Both the position numbers and the translations under genes were made by a program. A stretch of DNA of 64,000 nucleotides from Cyanobium sp. CZS25K (GTDB taxonomy: Bacteria > Cyanobacteriota > Cyanobacteriia > PCC-6307 > Cyanobiaceae): NCBI GenBank assembly GCA_030373325.1, contig JAUCZB010000012.1, positions 1 through 64,000 on the forward strand. The letters are read 5' to 3'. Shown here piece after piece: positions 19,559 to 27,643 of the stretch (position 1 is the stretch's first letter; each line of letters starts with the position of its first letter). The notes under the pieces are model-generated. The model was not told the DNA's origin and did no database searches. It saw only the letters and a program-made list of their open reading frames with translations.

Positions 19559-19717
19559 ATGCCCTCCCATCGGATCAGCTGGATCAATACCCCGGTGCTG
19601 CTTGAAGCCATCGAGCGCTACGAGCAGGGGCGTCTGCCACGCTCGCTCCGTCTCTGGCTGCAGACCGTTCTGGAGATCGAGGCAACTCCCTCCGGTCCCC
19701 TGCTCCCGGGCGGCTGA
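19559..19717 (+). CDS. Small 52-residue protein, function unknown
   Basis: A short frame beginning MPSHRISWINTP and ending LLPGG. The residues after the start alternate acidic and hydrophobic in a helical pattern (EAIERYEQG, LWLQTVLEIE) with G+C-rich third codon positions like neighbouring genes. It exactly fills the space between DUF1517 and larB: its TGA at 19715-19717 abuts the convergent larB stop at 19718. No family is recognised. Probability of being real is moderate. Confidence 0.55.
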   Translation: MPSHRISWINTPVLLEAIERYEQGRLPRSLRLWLQTVLEIEATPSGPLLPGG

Positions 19718-20410
19718 TCAGGCCGTGGGCCCAAGCTGCAGGATCCGCAGGGCCGCCATGGCGGCGCCATAGCCGTTGTCGATGTTCACCACGGTGAGTC
19801 CGGGAGCGCAGCTGGCCAGCATGCCCATCAGGGCCGCCTGCCCCCCGGCGCTGACCCCGTAGCCGACCGCCACCGGCACCCCGATCACCGGTTGGGGCAG
19901 CAGACCGGCCAGCACGGTGGGCAGGGCTCCCTCCATCCCGGCACAGGCGATCAGCACCCGGGCCCGGCGCAGACCCTCCAGCTGCCCCAGCAGCCGGTGT
20001 AGCCCGGCCACGCCCACGTCGAGCACCAGGTCGCTGGCCACCCCATGGCAGGCCAGGGCCAGCCGGGCTTCCGCCGCCACGGCCAGGTCGCTGCTGCCGC
20101 CGCTGAGCACCGCCACCCGCCCGAAGGCCGGATTCGTTGCTGGCAGCGACGGCCAGGTGAGGCAGCGGGCCAGGGGATGGTGCAGGGGCGGGAGGACAGT
20201 CCCATCGCTGCCGACGTGATCCGCCAGCTGCCGCTGCACCGCTGCGGCCTTCTCCAGCGAGACCCGTGTGACCAGGGCCAGCTCCCCGGCCTGGTGCAAC
20301 CCCAGCATCACAGCGGTGATCTGGTCGGCACTCTTGTGCTCTCCCCACACCGCCTCCACCATGCCGAGCCGGTCGCGTCGGCCCAGGTCGAGTCGTGCCT
20401 CCTCGCTCAT
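19718..20410 (-). CDS. larB: LarB: nickel-pincer cofactor biosynthesis carboxylase
   Basis: LarB carboxylates and hydrolyses nicotinate adenine dinucleotide in the first step to the nickel-pincer nucleotide cofactor; the family is PurE-related. The 230-residue protein ends in the PurE-like domain with AVLSGGSSDLAVAAEA, DVGVAGLHRL, CAGMEGALPTVLAGL and VPVAVGYG. LarC and LarE are not in this window. It is the last gene of the era-trmD-ispF run and overlaps the TIGR03792 gene as ATGA. Confidence 0.9.
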   Translation of the reverse strand: MSEEARLDLGRRDRLGMVEAVWGEHKSADQITAVMLGLHQAGELALVTRVSLEKAAAVQRQLADHVGSDGTVLPPLHHPLARCLTWPSLPATNPAFGRVAVLSGGSSDLAVAAEARLALACHGVASDLVLDVGVAGLHRLLGQLEGLRRARVLIACAGMEGALPTVLAGLLPQPVIGVPVAVGYGVSAGGQAALMGMLASCAPGLTVVNIDNGYGAAMAALRILQLGPTA

Positions 20411-20910
20411 GGCCCGTCCTCAGCATCCGCCCCAGGGGTGAGGCCCAGCCACTCCAGTTCGCCGGCATAGACCAGGGGAAAGGGGTTGGTGGCGGAGAGC
20501 GTCGCCAGGACACCGGCATCCAGGGCCCGGCGCGCAGCGGCCTCGAAGCGGCGCTGCACCGTGTCGATCTCGGCGGCGGGGATGGCCAGCCACTGACGGC
20601 GGCTGCGCCAGCGGATCAGCAGGAGGCCCTCCTCCCTTTCGCCGTCCCAGAGCAGCTCCCGGCCCAGGAAGCCCTCCTGGCGCCGCAGCCAGGGCTCCCA
20701 GATCTCCTGCTCCGCCTGCAGCCAGGCCTGCTGGGCGCCGGCCGGAACCTTCACCCTCACGTGCTCCACCACCGCCCCGGGGGCTTCGAGACCGACGGGG
20801 CCCTGCAGGCTGTCGGCGGCGGCATTGCCGGGAAGGAGGGCCAGCCCGAACAACAGCAGGCAGCAAGCGGCCAGAGCGCCAGCCAGCCGCCAGGGCGGGC
20901 GACGGGTCAT
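20407..20910 (-). CDS. TIGR03792 family exported protein
   Basis: A 167-residue cyanobacterial protein of unknown function. A signal peptide (RRPPWRL, hydrophobic core, NAAAD) precedes a ferredoxin-like fold domain recognisable by [27 protein letters not shown] and [15 protein letters not shown], like TIGR03792. ATG at 20910 overlaps the ispF stop, and its stop overlaps larB, so it is translationally coupled on both sides. Confidence 0.8.
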   Translation of the reverse strand: MTRRPPWRLAGALAACCLLLFGLALLPGNAAADSLQGPVGLEAPGAVVEHVRVKVPAGAQQAWLQAEQEIWEPWLRRQEGFLGRELLWDGEREEGLLLIRWRSRRQWLAIPAAEIDTVQRRFEAAARRALDAGVLATLSATNPFPLVYAGELEWLGLTPGADAEDGP

Positions 20911-21392
20911 GGCTGGTGCAGCAGCGCCACGGCATGGCAGGCGATGCCCTCCTCCCGGCCTGTGGGCCCGAGCCCTTCGTTCGTGGTCGCCTTGACCCCC
21001 ACCTGCTCGGGGACCAGGCCCATGCGGCTGGCGATGGCCGCCCGCATGGCGGCGATGTGGGGCTTGAGACGGGGCCGTTCCGCCACCACCACCGTGTCGA
21101 TGTTGAGCACCTGCCAGCCCCGTTCCGCCACCAGTGCCATCACCCGCTCCAGCAGCTCCAGGCTGTCGGCTCCGCGCCAGCGCTCGTCCTCCGGTGGAAA
21201 GTGGGTGCCGATGTCGCCCAGGCTGAGGGCTCCGAGCAGGGCATCCATCAGGGCATGCACGAGCACGTCGGCGTCGCTGTGGCCGGCCAGTCCCAGGCCG
21301 GCCGGATGCTCCAGACGCACCCCGCCCAGGATCAGGGGCCGACCCGGCACGAGCCGGTGGATGTCGTAGCCGTTGCCGATGCGCAGCTGCAT
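20907..21392 (-). CDS. ispF: 2-C-methyl-D-erythritol 2,4-cyclodiphosphate synthase
   Basis: Fifth enzyme of the MEP isoprenoid route; forms the cyclodiphosphate with release of CMP. The 161 residues contain the zinc ligands Asp10 and His12 (GYDIHRL) and His46 ([14 protein letters not shown]), with GHSDAD at 37-42, GDIGTHFPP, and the C-terminal [18 protein letters not shown]. Length is normal. ATG at 21392; coupled to the TIGR03792 gene and about 60 bases after trmD. Confidence 0.96.
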   Translation of the reverse strand: MQLRIGNGYDIHRLVPGRPLILGGVRLEHPAGLGLAGHSDADVLVHALMDALLGALSLGDIGTHFPPEDERWRGADSLELLERVMALVAERGWQVLNIDTVVVAERPRLKPHIAAMRAAIASRMGLVPEQVGVKATTNEGLGPTGREEGIACHAVALLHQP

Positions 21393-21453
21393 GGGGGCGA
21401 TGGAAGCTGCCCCAGTGTCGCCGGTTCAGGCTTGGAGGAGGGGGCGGCCGGCT

Positions 21454-22149
21454 TCAGGGCTTCTGCTCGGCCTGCCACAGGGCCAGCAGGTCGGCGCGCC
21501 GCTCACGGGTGCGGGCCACCTGCTGCTCCTGTCGCCAGCGGGCAATGGCGCCATGGTCGCCGCTGCGCAGCACCTCCGGCACCGCCATGCCGCGGAACTC
21601 CGCCGGCCGGGTGTAATGGGGGTGCTCGAGCAGCAGGCCGCTGTGGCTTTCGGCTTCGAGGCAGTCCGGCGATCCCACGGTGCCCGGCAGCAGCCGCAGC
21701 ACACCGCTGATCACTACCAGGGCGGGCAATTCGCCGCCCGTGAGCACGAAATCGCCCAGGGACACCTCCTCGTCCGCCAGGGGCCGGATGCGCTCGTCAA
21801 AACCCTCGTAGTGGCCGCAGAGGAGCACCAGCTGGTCGTGTTCCTTTGCCCAGCGGCGCAGGTCGCGCTGGTGCAGCGGCTGGCCCTGGGGGCTCATCAG
21901 CAGCACGCGGCGGCGCGGCAGCACCGGGATCGCCTCGAAGGCGGCGTAGACCGGCTCCGGTTTGAGCACCATGCCCGCACCGCCGCCATAGGGAACATCG
22001 TCCACCTTGCGGTAGCGATCCGTGGCGTGGTCGCGGGGGTTGTGGGTGTGCAGCTCGGCGATGCCGGCGGCGAAGGCACGGCCGATCACCCCCAGCCCCA
22101 GCAGGGGCGTGAAGGCGTCCGGCACCAGGCTCACCACGTCGAAGCGCAT
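21454..22149 (-). CDS. trmD: tRNA (guanine-N1)-methyltransferase
   Basis: Methylates G37 of tRNAs with SAM. The 231-residue SPOUT protein has VPYGGGAGMVLKPEPVYAA, LLMSPQGQPLHQ, LLCGHYEGFDERI and SLGDFVLTGGELPALV, which form the deep trefoil knot, and the flexible DYVLTGGE-like linker into a C-terminal helical domain. ATG at 22149, seven bases after the phycobilin lyase gene. Confidence 0.96.
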   Translation of the reverse strand: MRFDVVSLVPDAFTPLLGLGVIGRAFAAGIAELHTHNPRDHATDRYRKVDDVPYGGGAGMVLKPEPVYAAFEAIPVLPRRRVLLMSPQGQPLHQRDLRRWAKEHDQLVLLCGHYEGFDERIRPLADEEVSLGDFVLTGGELPALVVISGVLRLLPGTVGSPDCLEAESHSGLLLEHPHYTRPAEFRGMAVPEVLRSGDHGAIARWRQEQQVARTRERRADLLALWQAEQKP

Positions 22150-22156
22150 GGCGGTC

Positions 22157-22690
22157 TCAGCCGGCGGGTCGGCTGACCCGCCGGATCTCGGAGCTGAAGC
22201 TGGCCCGGCCTGGTCGACCGTCGGGGTGGTGCTCCACGCTGCTGCGCAGGCGCAGGTTGGCTTTGGTGAACCAGATCCTTTCGCGCACCGAGGTTCCTGC
22301 CCGTTCGCTGGTCAGCTCCAGACTCCCATCCGGCCAGAGCTGCCAGTGTCCACTCCGGGGAGTTCCGTCCGGGGCACGGCCGTGGAAGCCACCGTCGGGG
22401 CGGAACTGGAGCTGGTGGGGGCCGCCGCTGGGCGGGGTGATCTCCAGCCCGCCCGGCTCGCCGGTTCCCTCCGGCGCCAGGTAGGTCACCTTCAGCTCGC
22501 CCCGCTCGGAACGGTGCCAGCTCGCTTCCTCCGCTTCGGCTTCCTGCGCGTCGGCCGTGGCCTCCTCCAGGCTGAAGCGGCTGCGCAGGGAGAGCCAGTC
22601 GCCGGCGCAGCAGGCCAGGAACGCCTCGATCGTCTCGGGCGGGAAGGGAGGGGTCGTGGCTGGGCTTGGGGGCTCGGTCGCGCTGGTCAC
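22157..22690 (-). CDS. Phycobiliprotein lyase, CpcS/CpeS family
   Basis: Attaches a bilin to a cysteine of a phycobiliprotein subunit. The lipocalin-like domain carries FLACCAGDWLSLRSRFSLEE, SGHWQL, RIWFTKANLRLRSSVE and a C-terminal SFSSEIRRV, as in CpcS/CpeS/CpeU. Which subunit and bilin cannot be told. GTG at 22690 gives 177 residues; a TTG at 22750 is in frame. It lies between era and trmD with short spacing. It is strong evidence for a phycobilisome-bearing host. Confidence 0.88.
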   Translation of the reverse strand: MTSATEPPSPATTPPFPPETIEAFLACCAGDWLSLRSRFSLEEATADAQEAEAEEASWHRSERGELKVTYLAPEGTGEPGGLEITPPSGGPHQLQFRPDGGFHGRAPDGTPRSGHWQLWPDGSLELTSERAGTSVRERIWFTKANLRLRSSVEHHPDGRPGRASFSSEIRRVSRPAG

Positions 22691-22790
22691 GGCGGTGGCG
22701 GCTGGAGATCGGGGCCGATGGACCCGGTTGGGATCTTCGCAAACTCCCAAATGGGGGGGGCGGTGTGGGGGCTGCGGTGCGCCGGCGGCC

Positions 22791-23804
22791 TCAGTCGCCC
22801 CGGTAGCCCAGCTCCGCCAGCCGGCCCGGATGGCTGCGCCAGTTGGGCACCACCTTGACGAACAGCTCGAGGTACACCGGACCGTCGAACACCTTCTGCA
22901 TCTGCAGCCGCGCCCCCTGGCCGATCGCCTTGAGCATCTGGCCCCCCTTGCCGATCAGGATCCCCTTCTGGCTGCTGCGCTCCACCAGCACGGTGGCGAG
23001 CACGGCCGTGCGCACCTTGCCCTTCGTCTCTTCCTCCTCGATCCGCTCGATCCGCACCGCCACCGAGTGGGGCACCTCCTCCCGGGTGAGGCTCAGCACC
23101 TGTTCACGGATCAGCTCCGCCAGCAGCAGCTGCTCCGGCTGGTCGCTGACCGTGTCGGCCGGGTAGAGCAGGGGACCCGGCGGCAGATCGGCGGCCAGGG
23201 CCTCCACCAGCGCCTGGCAGCCCTCGCCGTTGAGGGCGCTGCAGGGGTGCAGGGGCCAGGCCACGGGGCGAACGCCATCGTCCGCCAGCAGCTCCCGGTA
23301 GGTGGCGGCCAGATCCTCGGCGTCGGCGCCGACCCGGTCGCTCTTGTTGAGGGCCACATGCACCGGCACCCGGCTGTGGCGCAGCAGGTCGACGATGAAC
23401 CCGTCACCGCGCCCGGCCGGCTGGCTGGCATCCACCAGCAGCAGCACCACATCCACCTCGCCGATGGCGCCCCGGGCGCTCTGGACAAGGCGCTCCCCCA
23501 GCAGGTGGTGGGGCTTGTGGATCCCCGGAGTGTCCAACAGGATCAGCTGGGCGGCGGGGGTGGTGAGGATGGCCCGCAGCCGGTTGCGGGTGGTCTGGGC
23601 CACCGGTGAGGTGATCGCCACCTTCTGGCCCACCAGCTGATTGAGCAGGGTGGATTTGCCCACATTCGGCCGGCCGATCAGGGCCACGAAGCCCGAGCTG
23701 AAGGCAGCTCCTTCGGAGCTGCCCGCATCGGGGGTGCCCTCTTCGTGGCTGCCGCCGTCGGGCTGGGCATCGCCGGGGCTGGCGGTCGGGGCGCTCGGGT
23801 CCAT
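22791..23804 (-). CDS. era: GTPase Era
   Basis: Ras-like GTPase that binds 16S rRNA during 30S assembly. The 337-residue protein has a low-complexity acidic N-terminal extension, P-loop GRPNVGKST at 44-52, DTPGIHKP (G3), NKSD (G4), and a C-terminal KH domain with GILIGKGGQMLKAIG. ATG at 23804. It is first of the era-lyase-trmD-ispF-TIGR03792-larB run and divergent from the gene at 23851. Confidence 0.94.
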   Translation of the reverse strand: MDPSAPTASPGDAQPDGGSHEEGTPDAGSSEGAAFSSGFVALIGRPNVGKSTLLNQLVGQKVAITSPVAQTTRNRLRAILTTPAAQLILLDTPGIHKPHHLLGERLVQSARGAIGEVDVVLLLVDASQPAGRGDGFIVDLLRHSRVPVHVALNKSDRVGADAEDLAATYRELLADDGVRPVAWPLHPCSALNGEGCQALVEALAADLPPGPLLYPADTVSDQPEQLLLAELIREQVLSLTREEVPHSVAVRIERIEEEETKGKVRTAVLATVLVERSSQKGILIGKGGQMLKAIGQGARLQMQKVFDGPVYLELFVKVVPNWRSHPGRLAELGYRGD

Positions 23805-23850
23805 AGCCTCAACACTGCCAGCCCATGGGCCCCGCCGCCCGCCTGCCGCC

Positions 23851-24471
23851 ATGACCGATGACGCCCCGCTGACCGAGACCTCGCTGCCAGAGACCCCGCT
23901 GACCGAGACCTCGCTGCCAGAGACCCCGCTGACCGCGACACCGCTGGCGCCGAGCTTTCCCCAGGCGATGGAGATCGCGGCCCAGTGGATCGGCCTCTGG
24001 GAAGCGGGAGAACTCAGCGATGAGGTGCTGGCCGATCGGGTGGGGGAGCTGGTGGCGAGCCGCGATGGCGCCCGCGGTTTCTTCGTGGTGAGCCTGACCG
24101 GCGATGCACCGTTGCTGGACCGTTTGCCGGAACCCCTGGTGGCCGCCCTTCGCCAGGCCGGCGAGGGGGTGGTGGATCTGACGGCGCGCAACCTGGCCAT
24201 GAGCACGGCCATGACCCTGCACCATCGGCGTTCCGGGGACCAGGAGCACCTGGCGGGTGCGGAGCGGGTGCAACGGCGCAGCACCGAACTCCTGCGCCAC
24301 CTGGAGCCCGTGGCCGTGAAGCAGCGGTTGGAAACCCTGCTGGCGGCCGCTCAGGAGCGGGAAGAAACCCTGCAAGCCGTGGCCGCGGACAGGAGCTTTC
24401 TTGAGCGGTGGGGCTATGACGCAGAGCAGAAACTGGCCATCGCAGCGGCCATCGAAGCGGTGGCCGACTGA
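23851..24471 (+). CDS. Conserved-type hypothetical protein with N-terminal repeat
   Basis: A 206-residue soluble protein, no recognised family. The first 30 residues repeat TETSLPETPL, from a 30-base DNA repeat. The rest is helical and acidic (AAQWIGLWEAGELSDEVLADRV, GFFVVSLTGDAPLLDRLP, then a charged helix near the C-terminus). It is divergent from era (47 bases apart) and tail-to-tail with the outer-membrane gene. The real start could lie within or after the repeat, but ATG 23851 reads well. Confidence 0.7.
   Translation: MTDDAPLTETSLPETPLTETSLPETPLTATPLAPSFPQAMEIAAQWIGLWEAGELSDEVLADRVGELVASRDGARGFFVVSLTGDAPLLDRLPEPLVAALRQAGEGVVDLTARNLAMSTAMTLHHRRSGDQEHLAGAERVQRRSTELLRHLEPVAVKQRLETLLAAAQEREETLQAVAADRSFLERWGYDAEQKLAIAAAIEAVAD
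23871..23930 (+). repeat. 30-bp direct tandem repeat (two full copies)
   Basis: Two exact 30-base copies at 23871-23900 and 23901-23930, each beginning gaccgagacctcgctgccag, followed by a diverged partial copy. The unit is a multiple of three, so copy-number change would lengthen or shorten the protein N-terminus without a frameshift. Confidence 0.9.
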
Positions 24472-24492
24472 AGGCTCACGCCGGCTGAAACC

Positions 24493-25167
24493 TCAGAATT
24501 TCAGGTAGAGCAGGGTCATGGCCTGCAGGGCATCGAAGGTGACGCCATCGGGCAGGAAGACGTAGTTGACGTTGAAGCCCAGGGTCACATTGTGGGAGAT
24601 ATTGAGATCCACACCACCGGTGAGCATGGCGTTGGTCTGGCCGGTGGAATACGTATTGGTGGCAATGCCACCCCCGAGGTAAGGAGAGACCACCGAGCGA
24701 CGGAAGAGATCGAGGGTGAGGGGCAACTGGAAGGAGGTCTGGCCGTTGTACCTGCCGAGGACATCCCTGTTGCCGAAAATCACACTGGGCCGCAGCGAGA
24801 CGGCAAGAGTTTCATTGAGTTTGTACCCGACCCGACCGGTGAAGACGCCACTGTTGGGCAGATCGCTGCCGAAGTTGACGCCACCACCGATGCCGTAGAT
24901 GCCGACATTTTCAATCGGTTTGCCCTCTCGGGGAAGGATCGCCAGCTCGGCGGGATTGCGATTCGCCGGAGGCGGCAGGTATTCCGCCGGCAGGGTGGCG
25001 ACGTCCGGCACCGGTTCCCAGCCTGCAGCGGGGGCTTCCGGGGGGACGGAAACCCAGGGGGCGGGAGGAGCCGGCAGAGACTGGGCCTGGCCCGGGTGGC
25101 CCCCAAGGGCCAGACAGGCCAGAGCCACCAGGGGCGGGCCGCTGCGGTGGATCCTTGTTTGTCTCAC
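24493..25167 (-). CDS. Outer-membrane beta-barrel protein
   Basis: A 224-residue exported protein. GTG at 25167 gives a fitting signal peptide (basic RQTRIHR, hydrophobic LVALACLALGG, cleavage after GQAQS), followed by a Pro-rich linker and about 130 residues of alternating strands (GGGVNFGS, TGRVGYKLNETLAVSLRP, GGGIATNTYSTGQ, VTLGFNVNYVF). The C-terminal residue is Phe after LLYLK, the usual signal for barrel insertion. It overlaps the Pro-rich gene as GTGA and lies downstream of a Wza-like gene, so an exopolysaccharide role is likely but unproved. Confidence 0.78.
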   Translation of the reverse strand: MRQTRIHRSGPPLVALACLALGGHPGQAQSLPAPPAPWVSVPPEAPAAGWEPVPDVATLPAEYLPPPANRNPAELAILPREGKPIENVGIYGIGGGVNFGSDLPNSGVFTGRVGYKLNETLAVSLRPSVIFGNRDVLGRYNGQTSFQLPLTLDLFRRSVVSPYLGGGIATNTYSTGQTNAMLTGGVDLNISHNVTLGFNVNYVFLPDGVTFDALQAMTLLYLKF

Positions 25168-26255
25168 TGGGGGGCGACCATGGCGCTGCCGGGACCAGCA
25201 GGGTCTGGGGCGGCTTCTGGTGCCTCCGCGGCTGGGGAGGGGCTGGAGACGGCCGGAACCGGCGGCGGGGTGGGGGCACTGCTGGCCACCGGGGAGACTC
25301 TGACGGGGGCCGGGAGGGGCTTCACAGGTTCCTCGGCGGGGATGGGCTGAAGGTTGATGACCGTGGGCGTCACGGTGCCGGGAGCCTGGGCCGGCTGGCG
25401 GCTCGACCACTCCTTGATGTCCTCGATCACTGCGGGATCATCCGGCTTGCTCAGCACATCGACGGTGCCGTCCGCCTGGACGGCGAGGGGTACCTGGGTG
25501 GGCTTGCTGATCCGGGTGGAGGGCACATGGATCACCCGGCCCTGCTGCAGTTTGGCCGTGTTGGTCGGGGTCGGGGATGGCAGGGTGCGGAGGGCCTGGC
25601 GCATGGGCTCCCTCAGGTTCTTGGGCAGGGGGGCCATCGGATCTCCGCTGCTGGCCCAGCGTGCCCGCTCCGCCCTCGCTACCGGTGGCATGGAGGGCGA
25701 GCCCAGATCCTGAATGGTGAGCACCCCACCAAGTAGCTCGGAGCTGGAAAAGTCGCGCTGCAGAAGGGTCCGGGCGCTGCCGAGGCCGGAGGTACCGAGG
25801 GGAGGCCCATCGATGCGGAAGGAGGCCGAGGCGGCGGGAACCTTGGTGTGGCGTGCCGGCCTGGGCGTTCGGAGGGCGAGCGGCGGTCGCCGGCCTGGAT
25901 CGGGCCGGGCGCGGGATGAGTTGGCCGGGCCGCTCAGATCAAGACTGCGCGACAGGGGCGCATCCAGCAACGAACCGATCTTTTCGGAGGCCGAACTGAG
26001 CACATGGCCTGTGGTGACGCCCAGGCCTTCAAGGGGCGAGGCGGCGTCGATCTTGGGAGACTTGGCGGGTGGTTCCTGCACGGAGGCGATTGCCTCGTCT
26101 GTGCCCTTGGGCTCGGCGGGCTGGGGAATCGCCATGTCCTTCACATGGGCCTGCCAGCGATCGTGGGCGTCGATGGCCAGCAGCGGTAGCCAGATGGACT
26201 GGCTCAGCAGGGCCCAGGCGATAGCTACGGGACCGATGGAGGGTTCGCGGTGCAT
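25164..26255 (-). CDS. Pro-rich envelope protein of unknown function
   Basis: A 363-residue protein with one N-terminal hydrophobic segment (IAWALLSQSIWLPLLAI) that may be a signal anchor, then a long low-complexity Pro/Ala/Ser region. More structured parts are LLQRDFSSSELLGGVLTIQDLG and GRVIHVPSTRISKPTQVPL. No family is recognised. It sits between the Wza-like export gene (23 bases) and the outer-membrane barrel gene (GTGA overlap), so it probably belongs to the export apparatus, perhaps spanning the periplasm. Confidence 0.7.
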   Translation of the reverse strand: MHREPSIGPVAIAWALLSQSIWLPLLAIDAHDRWQAHVKDMAIPQPAEPKGTDEAIASVQEPPAKSPKIDAASPLEGLGVTTGHVLSSASEKIGSLLDAPLSRSLDLSGPANSSRARPDPGRRPPLALRTPRPARHTKVPAASASFRIDGPPLGTSGLGSARTLLQRDFSSSELLGGVLTIQDLGSPSMPPVARAERARWASSGDPMAPLPKNLREPMRQALRTLPSPTPTNTAKLQQGRVIHVPSTRISKPTQVPLAVQADGTVDVLSKPDDPAVIEDIKEWSSRQPAQAPGTVTPTVINLQPIPAEEPVKPLPAPVRVSPVASSAPTPPPVPAVSSPSPAAEAPEAAPDPAGPGSAMVAPQ

Positions 26256-26278
26256 GGGAAGGACTCGAGAAGCGGATG

Positions 26279-27499
26279 TCAGCGGAAGTTTCTGTTGCCG
26301 TTGTTGTTGCCGTTGAAGGTATCTCGGAAGAAATAGTAGGAGCTGGCGGCCTGACTGAGGGGAACGATCACCTGATTGAGGACGTCGAGCGCCTCGGCGT
26401 AGAAGGTGCGGTTGACGATGATCGTGTCCCTGTCCCGCAGGGGCGGATTGAGCCCCTTGGACACGCCGATCCCGTCCCTGTAACTGAACACTTCGCGAGT
26501 GGTGGTGCCGTTCCGGTTGAGCCGAACGAGCTCGATGTCATTCTTGTTCGCCCGCCAGTTCTCGGCTCCTCCGGCACGGAAGATGGCCTCGGCCAGGGGG
26601 GTGTTGGCGGGCAGACTCAGGTTGCCGGGGCTCCTGACTTCACCGATCACAGACACGTTGATCGTGGCCGGGGCCAGGTTGGTCGCACCGATCTGGAGGA
26701 TCTCGTCGGGGATCAGATCTTCGGTGCGCGCGATGACAATGGTGTCCCCGTCGAAGAGGATGGGGTTCTGGCGCTGGTTGCCAACCTGGAACACCTGGGC
26801 CAGATCCAGCACGGTCTGCTTCTGGCTGCCGTCAGGGCCGGCCAGACGACGAAGCAGCACCTTGCGGATGTCGGCATTGAGGGTGACGCCGCCGGCGGTC
26901 TGAATGGCGGAAACCGGCGTGGAGAAGGAGGGCAGGGGATAGAGCCCAGGGCGACCCACCTCTCCGATGATGGTGACCTTGACGGGCCGGGGGTTGGTCA
27001 GACTGAGAATCAGTTCGGGCCTCACCAGTTGTTTTGCGTAGAGGGAGGTGAGCCAGCGGGTGGCCTGGCCGATGGTCAGGCCCGTGAGCTGAACTGACCC
27101 CAGCAGGGACAGGGTGGAGGTGCCGTCCGGAAGGATGGAGACCGCTCCACCGATGGCGGCAGCGGAAGGGTCGGTGAAGGTGAGCTGGAGGCCGTCCCCA
27201 GGACCGAGAACGTAAAGGTCGTTATAGACCTCGGTGACCGAGAGGGGGAGCGGGGCGGAGGAGGCGGGACCGGCCGGGGGAGCGGCGCTGAGGGCGGCTG
27301 ATCCCCGCCAGGGGGAATGGGGGTTCACGCCCTGGGGGACTGAGGCCTTCAGGCCTGTTGGCGCGAGCATCGCCCCGGAAAGACCCAGCACACCAAAGAC
27401 TCTCAGTCGTCGGCGGAGGGGGCGAGAGCTGAACCAGTGACGAATCGGAGCCCCTGGAACAACGTCTGACGAACGACCTGAAAATGGCCTCTGGCTCAT
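26279..27499 (-). CDS. Wza-like polysaccharide export protein
   Basis: Outer-membrane/periplasmic channel component for polysaccharide export. The 406-residue protein has a signal segment (FGVLGLSGAMLAPTG), a polysaccharide-export domain with YVLGPGDGLQLTF and LPDGTSTLSLLGSVQL, then SLBB-like repeats (VTIIGEVGRPGLYPL, VSVIGEVRSPGNLSL). ATG 27499 follows an AGGGG-like ribosome site; GTG 27541 is an alternative. It is divergent from the Wzc-like kinase and leads a three-gene unit with the Pro-rich and barrel genes. Confidence 0.88.
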   Translation of the reverse strand: MSQRPFSGRSSDVVPGAPIRHWFSSRPLRRRLRVFGVLGLSGAMLAPTGLKASVPQGVNPHSPWRGSAALSAAPPAGPASSAPLPLSVTEVYNDLYVLGPGDGLQLTFTDPSAAAIGGAVSILPDGTSTLSLLGSVQLTGLTIGQATRWLTSLYAKQLVRPELILSLTNPRPVKVTIIGEVGRPGLYPLPSFSTPVSAIQTAGGVTLNADIRKVLLRRLAGPDGSQKQTVLDLAQVFQVGNQRQNPILFDGDTIVIARTEDLIPDEILQIGATNLAPATINVSVIGEVRSPGNLSLPANTPLAEAIFRAGGAENWRANKNDIELVRLNRNGTTTREVFSYRDGIGVSKGLNPPLRDRDTIIVNRTFYAEALDVLNQVIVPLSQAASSYYFFRDTFNGNNNGNRNFR

Positions 27500-27541
27500 G
27501 GCCTGCCCCTGTTGTACAGATGTTTTGGGAGGAGTCGCCAC

Positions 27542-27643
27542 CGATGGACACTTACTGCACTACCACCATAGGCTCCCTAGTCAAGGGGGCCTTCCTGGCG
27601 GGTTGCCCTTATCATCCATCTAACTTTCACCGCGGTTCATAAC
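27542..27643. promoter_or_regulatory. Divergent promoter region of export and kinase genes
   Basis: About 100 bases, relatively AT-rich, between the Wza-like gene and the GTG of the kinase. On the minus strand a TTGACT is present near 27576-27583 with only weak -10 matches 16-17 bases on. No confident boxes can be assigned on the plus strand. Both EPS units must start here or nearby. Confidence 0.4.
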
